The notes under the pieces are model-generated. The model ran no database searches, was not told where the DNA came from, and saw only the letters and a list, made by a program, of their open reading frames with translations. The position numbers were made by a program, and so were the translations under genes. A stretch of DNA of 64,000 nt from Thermophilibacter gallinarum (GTDB lineage Bacteria > Actinomycetota > Coriobacteriia > Coriobacteriales > Atopobiaceae): the NCBI RefSeq assembly GCF_014982725.1, contig NZ_JADCJZ010000001.1, positions 496,001 to 560,000 on the forward strand. The letters are read 5' to 3'. How positions within the stretch are numbered: position 1 is the first letter of the stretch; each line of letters opens with the position of its first letter. Below, one piece after another: positions 56,529 to 64,000 of the stretch.

Positions 56529-57212
56529 TTGCGAGAGCAGAGCGTCTTCGTGGATGAGTCTGGAGCCGACGGCTTGGACTCGGACTACTACCTCCTGACG
56601 CTTGTGTTCCATGACCAGAGTGTGCCATTGGCCGACGGTGTTTCTCGGTATGAGCAGAGCCTCGCGGCGCGCGGACTTCCCAATCTGCCCTTTCATGCCT
56701 CACCCTTGATGAACGGACACGACGACTACTCCTTTATGAGCGTGGAAGATAGGCTGCGGCTTCTTGCGGCGTTTCGCGTTCTGTTCCGATATCTCCCCAT
56801 CCGCTACAAGACCTTCTCGTACCGAAAGCGTGAGTTTGCGGATGCCGAGCACCTCTCTGAGCGGATGCGTCGGGACGTGGTCAACTTCCTCTTTGACAAT
56901 CTCGACTACCTGCAGCAGTTCGACCGGGTGAAGGTCTACTATGACGGCGGTCAGCACGCGGTGACGCAGGCGATCCACGATGCGCTCGAATACGCGCTCG
57001 CGCGCGAGGCGGTGGTGTATCGAGCCGCCACGCCTTCCGAGTACCGACTCTCGCAGGCGGCCGACTACGCCTGCGCGGTCGAGCTGACGGCGCTCAAGTA
57101 CCAGGCTCACGAGGAGACCGCCACCGACCGTCGCTTCTTCGGCTCGTGGGGAACGTTCAGGAGAAACGTCCTCAAGACGGTGCGCAAGAAGGCGTTTGCG
57201 AGCACTCCGTAG
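56529..57212 (+). CDS. DUF3800 protein
   Basis: 227 aa from a TTG at 56529 with GAGAGGGG five bases upstream; the open frame further up runs through the terminator and is not coding. DUF3800 features: SVFVDESGADGLDSDYYLLT at the N-terminus (D9-E10, the likely RNase H-like acidic centre), DRVKVYYDGGQHAVTQAIHDAL in the middle, and LSQAADYACAVELTALKY with a final Asp. DUF3800 genes are often found in mobile or defence regions. I infer a nuclease-like role in the same locus. Confidence 0.85.
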   Translation: MREQSVFVDESGADGLDSDYYLLTLVFHDQSVPLADGVSRYEQSLAARGLPNLPFHASPLMNGHDDYSFMSVEDRLRLLAAFRVLFRYLPIRYKTFSYRKREFADAEHLSERMRRDVVNFLFDNLDYLQQFDRVKVYYDGGQHAVTQAIHDALEYALAREAVVYRAATPSEYRLSQAADYACAVELTALKYQAHEETATDRRFFGSWGTFRRNVLKTVRKKAFASTP

Positions 57213-57229
57213 GGTCCTTCTCGCCGCGC

Positions 57230-57380
57230 GGGTTAAAACTACCTCATTGTCCCCGTTCTTCTCGGCGCTTGGGTTAGAAATACCGGCTCGTCCCCCCTTC
57301 CCGCGCGGTTTCGACGGGGACGACGCGGTATTTCTAACCCGGACGGGCTCTCGGAGGGGGACGACGCGGTATTTCTAACT
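57230..57380. repeat. Four-unit array, GGTTAGAAATACCG units (right flank of the defence locus)
   Basis: Same structure as the left array: forward units at 57230 (diverged, GGTTAAAACTACCTC) and 57271, inverted at 57316 and about 57356. Bases 57249-57340 equal 50539-50630 except for one base (50587 T, 57297 C). It begins 18 bases after the DUF3800 stop. The remaining 180 bp up to aspS hold its promoter and leader. Confidence 0.9.
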
Positions 57381-57459
57381 CCGACGGTGAGAAGGGCCGT
57401 GCGCCCGGCGCGATTATTGTGCTTCGGTTACGCCCGCGCCCCGCCCCGCCTGCCCGTAG

Positions 57460-57465
57460 TACAAT
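57460..57465 (+). promoter_or_regulatory. Putative -10 box of aspS
   Basis: TACAAT about 100 bases before the aspS start, in otherwise GC-rich sequence. No convincing -35 and no T-box features (no specifier loop or TGGN antiterminator) are seen in the leader. Confidence 0.5.
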
Positions 57466-57562
57466 CACCCCCGCTGCGACGTGCGCCGTCTACGTGCGTC
57501 GCGGCCATCCGGAAGGCGCCGCCCGTACGGCACGGGGCGGCAGGACGAGAAAGGCATTGCAG

Positions 57563-59332
57563 ATGGACTCCCACACCATGCACACCCACACCTGCGGCGA
57601 GCTGCGCCGCGACCACATCGGCCAGACGGTCACGCTGACCGGCTGGGTCTGGCACCGCCGCGACCACGGCGGCCTCATCTTTGTTGACCTGCGCGACCGC
57701 GACGGCGTGACGCAGGTCTCCTTTGACCCGGAGCACTCCGGCGGCGAGGCGTTCCACGCGGCCGAGACCATCCGCTCCGAGTGGCCGATCAAGGTCACCG
57801 GCGTCGTCCGCGAGCGCCCCGAGGGGATGGACAACCCCAAGCTCGCCACCGGCGAGGTCGAGGTCCTCATCGACCAGATCGAGGTCCTCAACTCCTCCAA
57901 GACGCCGCCCTTCCAGATCGAGGACCACGTGGACACCTCCGAGGACGTCCGCCTGCGCTACCGCTACCTGGACCTCCGCCGCCCGCGCATGACGGCCAAC
58001 CTCAAGATGCGCTCCGACTTCACCTTCGCGCTGCGCCAGGCGCTGCACGACCGCGAGTTCCTCGAGGTGGAGACCCCGGCGCTCTTCAAGTCCACCCCCG
58101 AGGGCGCGCGCGACTTCCTCGTGCCGTCCCGCACCCAGCCCGGTCACCTCTACGCGCTGCCGCAGTCCCCGCAGCTCCTGAAGCAGCTCCTCATGGTCGG
58201 CGGCGTGGAGCGCTACTACCAGGTCGCCAAGTGCTTCCGCGACGAGGACCTGCGCGCCGACCGCCAGCCCGAGTTCACGCAGGTGGACATCGAGATGAGC
58301 TTCGTCGAGCAGGATGACGTCATGGGCGCGCTCGAGGACGTGCTGTCCGACGCCTTCGCCAAGATGGGCGTCGAGATGCCGCGTCCGCTGCGCCGCCTGG
58401 ACTACTGGGACGCGATGGACACCTACGGCTCCGACAAGCCGGACACCCGTTTTGGCATGGAGCTCCACGACGTGACGTCGATCTTCTCGGCCTCCAAGTT
58501 CAAGCTCTTCGCGAGCGCCGCAGCGACCGACGGCCAGTACGTCAAGGCCATCAACGCCAAGGGCGCCGGCGCCTGGCCGCGCGCGCAGATCGACAAGCTG
58601 GCCAACGTCGCCGCCGAGTTCGGCGCCAAGGGCCTCGCGTGGATCGCGTTCCGCGAGGACGGTTCCGTGAACAGCCCCATCGTCAAGTTCTTCTCCGACG
58701 AGGAGATGGAGGCCCTCAAGGCCGAGATGGGCGTCGAGCTGGGCGACCTCGTGATGTTCGCCGTGGCCGACCGCAAGACCTCCGACGAGATCCTGGGCGG
58801 CATGCGCCTGCACATGGCAAACGCGCTCGACGTGCCGCGGGAGGGCCACGACTTCCTCTGGGTGGTCAACTTCCCGCTCTTCCACTGGGACGACGAGACC
58901 AAGCGCTACGAGGCCGAGCACCAGCCCTTCACCCTGCCCACCGAGCTCGACGTCGAGAAGATCAAGGCCGACCCGCTGGCCATCGGCTCCGCGACGTACG
59001 ACTTCGTCATGGACGGCTGCGAGGCGGGCGGCGGCGGCATGCGTATCCACAACTCCCAGATGCAGCTCGACATGCTCGAGCTCATGGGCTTCACGGTGGA
59101 GCGCGCCCGCGAGCAGTTCGGCTTCCTGATGGACGCCCTCGAGTACGGCGCGCCCCCGATGGGCGGCTTCGCGCTCGGCCTCGACCGCGTGTGCATGCTG
59201 CTCGCCGGCGAGGACTCCATCCGCGACGTCATGGCGTTCCCCAAGACGAGCTCCGGCAGCGACCTCATGTCCGACGCGCCGAGCGAGGTCTCCTCGAAGC
59301 AGCTCAAGGAGGTCGGCCTGCGCCTCCTGTAG
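57563..59332 (+). CDS. aspS: Aspartyl-tRNA synthetase
   Basis: 589 aa from the ATG at 57563 with AAAGG upstream. The N-terminal anticodon-binding OB fold is LTGWVWHRRDHGGLIFVDLR; class II motifs are RYRYLDLRRP (motif 1 area), FRDEDLRADRQPEFTQVDIE (motif 2) and GFALGLDRVCML (motif 3); the bacterial GAD insertion lies in between. It charges tRNA-Asp (possibly also tRNA-Asn if asparagine is made on tRNA). The true start is after the GC-rich leader; the frame is open for 48 codons more. Confidence 0.97.
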   Translation: MDSHTMHTHTCGELRRDHIGQTVTLTGWVWHRRDHGGLIFVDLRDRDGVTQVSFDPEHSGGEAFHAAETIRSEWPIKVTGVVRERPEGMDNPKLATGEVEVLIDQIEVLNSSKTPPFQIEDHVDTSEDVRLRYRYLDLRRPRMTANLKMRSDFTFALRQALHDREFLEVETPALFKSTPEGARDFLVPSRTQPGHLYALPQSPQLLKQLLMVGGVERYYQVAKCFRDEDLRADRQPEFTQVDIEMSFVEQDDVMGALEDVLSDAFAKMGVEMPRPLRRLDYWDAMDTYGSDKPDTRFGMELHDVTSIFSASKFKLFASAAATDGQYVKAINAKGAGAWPRAQIDKLANVAAEFGAKGLAWIAFREDGSVNSPIVKFFSDEEMEALKAEMGVELGDLVMFAVADRKTSDEILGGMRLHMANALDVPREGHDFLWVVNFPLFHWDDETKRYEAEHQPFTLPTELDVEKIKADPLAIGSATYDFVMDGCEAGGGGMRIHNSQMQLDMLELMGFTVERAREQFGFLMDALEYGAPPMGGFALGLDRVCMLLAGEDSIRDVMAFPKTSSGSDLMSDAPSEVSSKQLKEVGLRLL

Positions 59333-59354
59333 CAAGCGACAAGAACGTCCGCTC

Positions 59355-59399
59355 CGGGCCCGTCTCCGCGCGATCGCGGCGGCGGGCCCGTTCTTCTCG
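59355..59399 (+). terminator. Terminator after aspS
   Basis: CGGGCCCG (59355-59362) pairs with CGGGCCCG (59383-59390); inner bases CCGCGCGATCGCGG also pair. TTCTTCT follows. It is 22 bases beyond the aspS stop. Confidence 0.75.
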
Positions 59400-59446
59400 T
59401 CCGCCCGTTGCGCTATAACGGTGTAAGGCGACGGTAAGGGGGCGGC

Positions 59447-61186
59447 TTGGACGGCGTGCGCCTCATAGCGCGGTTCCTGGGGCCGTATCGGCGGGACTTC
59501 CTGCTGGCCGTGTTGTGTGTGGCCGCCGAGACCTCGCTCGAGCTCTTCATCCCGATTCTCATGGCGCAGGTCGTGGACCAGGGCATCATGGCCGCTGACC
59601 TGCACGTGGTTCTCGCCAACGGCGCCCTCATGCTCCTCTGTGCGGCGGCCGCGCTCGCGCTGGGGCTGGCCTACGCGCGCTTCTCGGCCCGCGCCGCGAT
59701 GGGCCTGGGCGCCAACCTGCGCGCGGCGGAGTACGCGCACCTGCAGACCTTCTCCTTCGCCAACATCGACGACTTCGAGGGCTCCTCGCTCGTGACCCGC
59801 CTCACCACGGACGTCACCGTCGTGCAGAACGCGCTCGTCACGGGCACGCGCCCGCTCGTGCGCGGTCCGTCGGCGCTGGTGGCGGGCATCGTCTACGCCT
59901 TCGTGATGTCGCCGGAGCTCGCCGTAGTGTTCTGCGTGGTCGTGCCGCTGCTTGCTGTCGCCATGTTCTCCGTGGTCGCGCGCGTGGCGCCGCGCTACCG
60001 CGTGCTGCAGCGCGCGATGGACCAGCTGAACGACGCTCTGCAGGAGGACCTCGCCGCCATCCGCGTGATCAAGGCCTACGTGCGCGAGGGTCACGTCGCC
60101 GAGCGCTTTGCCGCCGTGAACGAGCACCTGGCAGACACGGCCACGCGCACCTTCCGCACCGCGGTCCTGAACGTCCCGATCCTCCAGGGCGCCATGTACG
60201 CGACCAGCGTGGCCATCCTGCTCTTCGGCGGGCAGATGATCCTCGCCGGCACGCTCACCGTGGGCGCGTTCACGGGCTTCATGAGCTACGTCCTGCAGAT
60301 CGTGAACTCGCTGATGATGATCTCCAACGTCTTCCTCATGCTCGCCCGCGCCGTGACCAGCGTGGAGCGCGTGAGCGAGGTGCTGGCCGAGGAGCCCACG
60401 CTCGTCTCGCCGCCGGGCGCGCTTACGGACGTGCCGGACGGCTCGGTCGTCTTTGACCACGTCTGCTTCAAGTATGCCCAGGACGCCGAGAAGGACGTGC
60501 TCTCGGACGTCTGCCTGGACATTTCCGCCGGCTCCACCGTGGGCGTGCTCGGCGGCACGGGCTCGGGCAAGACCACGCTCGTGCAGCTCGTGGCGCGGCT
60601 CTACGACGTGACTGCGGGCGCGGTGCGCGTGGGTGGTCACGACGTGCGTGCCTACGACCTCGCGGCGCTGCGCGATGCCGTGGCGGTGGTGCTGCAGAAG
60701 AACGTGCTGTTCTCCGGCACGGTTCGCGAGAACCTGGCCTGGGGCGACGCGGACGCCACCGACGAGCAGATGCTCGAGGCGTGCCGGCTCGCCCGCGCGG
60801 ACGAGTTCCTGGAGCGCATCGGCGGGCTGGACGGGGTGCTCGGCCAGGGCGGCGCCGGCGTCTCGGGCGGGCAGCGCCAGCGCCTGTGCATCGCGCGCGC
60901 CCTGCTCAAGCACCCGCGCGTGCTCATCCTGGACGACTCCACGAGCGCCGTGGACATGGCCACGGACGCCGCGATCCGCGAGAACCTGGCGCGCCTCGCG
61001 GGGGTCACCAAGATCGTGATCGCGCAGCGCGTGGCGTCCGTGATGGACGCCGACAAGATCGTGGTGCTCGACGACGGGCGCGTCCACGCGTGCGGCACGC
61101 ACGAGGAGCTTCTCGCCACCGACCCCATCTACCAGGAGATCTACGAGTCGCAGGTCGGCTCCGGGATCAGCGGGGAGGTGTCCTAG
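59447..61186 (+). CDS. ABC exporter half-transporter, degenerate ATP site (heterodimer partner 1)
   Basis: 579 aa from a TTG at 59447 with GGTAAGGGGGC upstream. The transmembrane domain takes the first 330 residues; the ATPase has Walker A GGTGSGKTT (369), signature VSGGQRQRLCIARALL and Walker B VLILDDST (D496 D497). Asp497 replaces the catalytic Glu and Gln527 (VIAQRVAS) replaces the H-loop His. The same two changes mark the non-hydrolysing site in TM287/288- and BmrCD-type heterodimers. Its stop touches the ATG of the partner gene. Confidence 0.92.
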   Translation: MDGVRLIARFLGPYRRDFLLAVLCVAAETSLELFIPILMAQVVDQGIMAADLHVVLANGALMLLCAAAALALGLAYARFSARAAMGLGANLRAAEYAHLQTFSFANIDDFEGSSLVTRLTTDVTVVQNALVTGTRPLVRGPSALVAGIVYAFVMSPELAVVFCVVVPLLAVAMFSVVARVAPRYRVLQRAMDQLNDALQEDLAAIRVIKAYVREGHVAERFAAVNEHLADTATRTFRTAVLNVPILQGAMYATSVAILLFGGQMILAGTLTVGAFTGFMSYVLQIVNSLMMISNVFLMLARAVTSVERVSEVLAEEPTLVSPPGALTDVPDGSVVFDHVCFKYAQDAEKDVLSDVCLDISAGSTVGVLGGTGSGKTTLVQLVARLYDVTAGAVRVGGHDVRAYDLAALRDAVAVVLQKNVLFSGTVRENLAWGDADATDEQMLEACRLARADEFLERIGGLDGVLGQGGAGVSGGQRQRLCIARALLKHPRVLILDDSTSAVDMATDAAIRENLARLAGVTKIVIAQRVASVMDADKIVVLDDGRVHACGTHEELLATDPIYQEIYESQVGSGISGEVS

Positions 61187-63025
61187 ATGCCCGCTCGCGG
61201 AAACGCAGCTCCCTCGCGGCCGCACGACCTTCTCGCCACGCTGCGCGAGCTCCTGTCCTACATGAGCCACGCCCGCTGGCTTATGCTCGCGGTGGCCGTG
61301 CTCGTCACGCTGGCCGGTCTTGCCAACCTGCTCGGCACGTACATGATCAAGCCCGTCGTGAACGCCGTGGGGGAGGGCGACCAGGCGGCGTTTGCCCGCG
61401 GCGTGGCGGTGGCCGCCGTGATCTACGTGGTGGGCGTGGCGTCGGCCGCGGGCTACACGCAGCTCATGGTGCGCGCGGCGCAGCGCGTGGTCTTTGACGT
61501 CCGGCGCGACCTCTTCGCGCACATCGAGCGGCTGCCGCTCTCGTTCTTCGACCGGGCGCGCCACGGCGACGTGATGAGCTACTTCACCAACGACGTGGAC
61601 ACGGTCTCCGAGGCCCTCAACAACAGCTTCGCCAACCTCGTGCAGGCGGCGGTGCAGATCGTGGGCACGCTTGTGCTGCTGCTCGTGCTGGACTGGCGCC
61701 TCACGCTGGTGACGATTGCGTGCGACGCGGCGATCGCGCTCTACGTGCGGTTCTCGGGCGGGCGCAGCAGCCGGTTCTTCTCGCGCCAGCAGGCCGAGCT
61801 CGCCGGGCTCGACGGCTACGTGGAGGAGATGATCGCCGGGCAGAAGGTCGTGAAGGTCTTCAACCACGAGGACGCCAACGTCGCGCGCTTCTCCGAGCTC
61901 AACGAGCGCCTCCGGGCGGCAGGCACCACGGCGCAGTCCTACGCGGCCACGATGGTGCCGGTGACGGTCTGCGTGGGCTACGTGAACTACGCGATCGTGT
62001 GCGTGCTGGGCGCTCTTCTCGCCGTGCGCGGGCTTACGGACGTGGGCTCGCTCGCGAGCTACCTGGTCTTCGTGCGGCAGGCGGCCGCTCCGCTCAACCA
62101 GTTCACCCAGCAGGGGAACTTCCTGCTCACGGCGCTCGCGGGTGCGGAGCGGATCTTCTCGGTCATGCGCCTTGCGCCCGAGGTGGACGAGGGCGAGGTG
62201 CGCCTCGTGCACGCCGACGACGTGGAGGCCGCCCGCGCCGCCGCCGGTGCCGCGGGCTGGGCGTGGGAGATCTGCGGCGAGCACGTGCCGCTCCAGGGAG
62301 ACGTGCAGTTCTACCACGTGGACTTTGGCTATGAGGAGGGGCAGACCGTGCTCGCGGACCTCTCGCTCTACGCCAAGCCGGGCCAGAAGATCGCCTTCGT
62401 GGGCTCGACGGGCGCGGGCAAGACCACGATCACCAACCTCATCAACCGCTTCTACGAGGTGCGCTCCGGCGTGATCACCTACGACGGCATCGACGTGCGC
62501 GACATCGAGAAGGCGTCCCTGCGCCGCTCGCTCGGCATCGTGCTGCAGGACACGCACCTCTTTGCGGGGACGATCGCGGACAACATCCGCTTCGGCAAGC
62601 TGGACGCCACCGACGAGCAGGTGCGCGCGGCGGCCCGGCTTGCCTGCGCGGACGGCTTCATCTCGCGCCTGCCGCGCGGCTATGACACGCCCGTGGTGGC
62701 GGACGGCGCCAACCTCTCCCAGGGACAGCGGCAGCTCCTGGCCATCGCGCGGGCGGCCGTGGCGGACCCGCCGGTGCTGATCCTCGACGAGGCCACCTCC
62801 AGCATCGACACGCGCACCGAGGCGCTCATCCAGCGCGGCATGGACGCGCTCATGGCGGGACGCACGGTCTTCGTGATCGCGCACCGGCTGAGCACGGTCC
62901 GCAACGCCGATGCGATTATGGTGCTGGAGCACGGGCGGATCGTGGAGCGCGGCACGCACGAGGAGCTTCTCGCCGCCCGCGGCGAGTACTGGCAGCTCTG
63001 GACCGGCGCCAAGGAGCTGGACTAG
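61187..63025 (+). CDS. ABC exporter half-transporter, canonical ATP site (heterodimer partner 2)
   Basis: 612 aa. Transmembrane domain to about residue 370, with a characteristic extra loop before the ATPase (LVHADDVEAARAAAGAAGW), typical of TM288-like subunits. The ATPase is canonical: Walker A GSTGAGKTT, Walker B LILDEATSSID with catalytic Glu, H-loop VIAHRLST; the signature is the variant LSQGQRQL. Together with the upstream subunit it probably exports drugs, lipids or peptides. Start directly after the upstream stop. Confidence 0.92.
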   Translation: MPARGNAAPSRPHDLLATLRELLSYMSHARWLMLAVAVLVTLAGLANLLGTYMIKPVVNAVGEGDQAAFARGVAVAAVIYVVGVASAAGYTQLMVRAAQRVVFDVRRDLFAHIERLPLSFFDRARHGDVMSYFTNDVDTVSEALNNSFANLVQAAVQIVGTLVLLLVLDWRLTLVTIACDAAIALYVRFSGGRSSRFFSRQQAELAGLDGYVEEMIAGQKVVKVFNHEDANVARFSELNERLRAAGTTAQSYAATMVPVTVCVGYVNYAIVCVLGALLAVRGLTDVGSLASYLVFVRQAAAPLNQFTQQGNFLLTALAGAERIFSVMRLAPEVDEGEVRLVHADDVEAARAAAGAAGWAWEICGEHVPLQGDVQFYHVDFGYEEGQTVLADLSLYAKPGQKIAFVGSTGAGKTTITNLINRFYEVRSGVITYDGIDVRDIEKASLRRSLGIVLQDTHLFAGTIADNIRFGKLDATDEQVRAAARLACADGFISRLPRGYDTPVVADGANLSQGQRQLLAIARAAVADPPVLILDEATSSIDTRTEALIQRGMDALMAGRTVFVIAHRLSTVRNADAIMVLEHGRIVERGTHEELLAARGEYWQLWTGAKELD

Positions 63026-63041
63026 GTGCGGGCGGCGGCTC

Positions 63042-63195
63042 TGGTTAGAAATACCGCGTCGCCCCCCTCTGGGAGCCCGTTCGGGTTAGAAATACCGCGT
63101 CGTCCCCCTCCAAACGTCTCAAAAAAGGGGGACGATGCGGTCGTTTTAACCCGCACGCCGAGAAGAACGGGGACGATGCGGTCGTTTTAACCCAC
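63042..63195. repeat. Diverged copy of the GGTTAGAAATACCG four-unit array
   Basis: Forward units at 63043 and 63083; inverted units at about 63127 and 63170 end GGTCGTTTTAACCC instead of GGTATTTCTAACCC. A GCCGAGAAGAAC motif lies between the inverted units. It fills the gap between the exporter operon and the convergent last gene. Confidence 0.85.
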
Positions 63196-63205
63196 GCGCG
63201 CCGCG

Positions 63206-64000
63206 TCAGTCGTCGGAGCCGGGGCGCCCCTCGTAGTTGACGCCGCCCACGAGCTCGCGCAGCCGGGCCTCGTCGCCGCGCACGAACGCCTCGGCGAGCG
63301 CCGGGTAGGCGAGGCGCGCCTCGTCGAAGAGGTCGGCGAAGGTGTCGGTGCGGGCCTCGCCCGTGAAGGGGTGGCGCCACGCGCGGCGCTCGAGGTTGGC
63401 GGCGGCGCACTCGTCCGTGCGGCGCACGTAGTGGGCCGACGCCTCCAGGAGGGAGTGCGGGCGCACGAGCCGCTCGGCCGCGCCCAGGAGCCGCGCGCGC
63501 ACCGAGCCCGCCGGCTCGACCGCGCGGTAGAGGAGCTCGTAGTCGCGCACCGCCGCGCCGTACTCGCGCGGCCCGACGACCGTGCCGTACACCGACAGCG
63601 CGACCTGCGAGAGCAGGGCCCCGGCGACGCGCTCGGTGCGCGGCGTGCGCATGAGGTTGCCGGCGGCGGGCCGCTCCTCGGTCGTGGCGCGGCGCTTCTC
63701 CCACAGGATCCAGGAGTCCAGGTCGGACTCGATCACCGCGTGCACCTCGCGCTCGCTGCCCGCGAGGCCAGTCCCGGCCGCCGCGATCGCCCGCTCCTGC
63801 GCGATCACGAAGGGGTGCGTCGCGCGGTCGAGCGCGTAGTGCCCCAGCAGGCCGAGCGCGAATGCCCGCCCGATCCGCCCGTCGGTGACGGGGAGGTGGC
63901 CGACGCCCTCGCGCACGGCGAGAAACGTCCTCGTGACGCGACCCGACTGGATCCTCTCCGCGAGCTCGCGGCACGCGGCGACGCGGCCGGGCAGCGTCGA
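63206..64000 (-). CDS. Zinc-dependent phospholipase C-like protein (5' end outside window)
   Basis: At least 264 codons on the minus strand; the frame is still open at the window edge. The segment GRIGRAFALGLLGHYALDRATHPFVIAQERA is the core of the zinc-dependent phospholipase C domain found in many anaerobes (His and Asp ligands in GHYALDRATHPF). Later HSLLEASAHYVRRTDECAAANLERRAWRHPF adds more His residues. No signal peptide can be judged because the start is missing. A GTG at 63916 is an internal start candidate, but conserved sequence before it (GRVTRTFLAVREGVGHL) suggests an upstream start. Confidence 0.8.
   Translation of the reverse strand, partial: STLPGRVAACRELAERIQSGRVTRTFLAVREGVGHLPVTDGRIGRAFALGLLGHYALDRATHPFVIAQERAIAAAGTGLAGSEREVHAVIESDLDSWILWEKRRATTEERPAAGNLMRTPRTERVAGALLSQVALSVYGTVVGPREYGAAVRDYELLYRAVEPAGSVRARLLGAAERLVRPHSLLEASAHYVRRTDECAAANLERRAWRHPFTGEARTDTFADLFDEARLAYPALAEAFVRGDEARLRELVGGVNYEGRPGSDD

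Noticed and set aside
57420-57562. T-box leader for aspS
   Set aside because: The leader is short and GC-rich, with no T-box sequence, specifier loop or terminator/antiterminator pair.
57428-62959. Open frame of more than 1,800 codons on the minus strand
   Set aside because: It lies opposite aspS and the two exporter genes, which have full family motifs. Its sequence is low-complexity His/Arg/Glu/Gly, as expected for an antisense frame in high-GC DNA.

Overview
The window is 64 kb of very GC-rich, tightly packed bacterial chromosome. Codon use is heavily G/C-ending, genes sit head to tail with ATGA-type overlaps, and Shine-Dalgarno sites are clear. Gene content is anaerobic: indolepyruvate:ferredoxin oxidoreductase, iron-dependent alcohol and glycerol dehydrogenases, several flavodoxin-fold proteins and SelD. 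Together this suggests an actinobacterium of the class Coriobacteriia (Olsenella/Atopobium-like). The placement is inference; no rRNA is present. I see no tRNA, rRNA, transposase, integrase or CRISPR array.

Layout. 0-20 kb holds housekeeping and stress genes: a cut LuxR-type regulator with an MFS exporter, Tag glycosylase, a prolyl-tRNA editing-like protein, an S10 peptidase, two metallo-beta-lactamase-fold enzymes, a LysR regulator, a membrane-protein/lipase-like operon, a CHAD protein, a complete iron/siderophore-type ABC importer, UspA and a Nudix hydrolase. 20-29 kb is a redox accessory region: TetR and Fe-alcohol dehydrogenase with a well-placed operator, four flavodoxin-fold proteins, an EamA remnant, LysR, and an operon of cyclophilin-like, carboxymuconolactone decarboxylase-like, cupin and aldo/keto reductase genes. 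29-34 kb has an acyltransferase with a G9 tract, a YccF protein and a large low-GC protein that looks acquired. 34-43 kb has nitroreductase, Sel1-repeat protein, DeoC, SelD, IorBA and an acyl-CoA synthetase. 43-49 kb is a BceRSAB-type antimicrobial-peptide sensing and resistance module plus glycerol dehydrogenase.

50.9-57.2 kb is the most unusual block: an XRE regulator diverging from two overlapping DNA methyltransferase genes, a GIY-YIG/SF2-helicase fusion, a small structured RNA with its own promoter and terminator, and a DUF3800 gene. This looks like a restriction-modification or defence locus. It is bounded on both sides by 92-bp direct repeats identical at 91 positions. AspS, a heterodimeric ABC exporter and a cut phospholipase-C-like gene complete the window.

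Two genome-wide sequence layers lie over these genes. First, the 12-mer GGCGAGAAGRAC (or its complement) occurs 28 times by my reading, 11 of them between genes; coding copies always read GEK(D/N) or VLLA. It behaves like a DNA uptake sequence or another genome-signature motif. Second, intergenic spaces are filled with REP/BIME-like palindromes, either a GGGGACAG-core family with variable arms or four-unit arrays with unrelated unit sequences.
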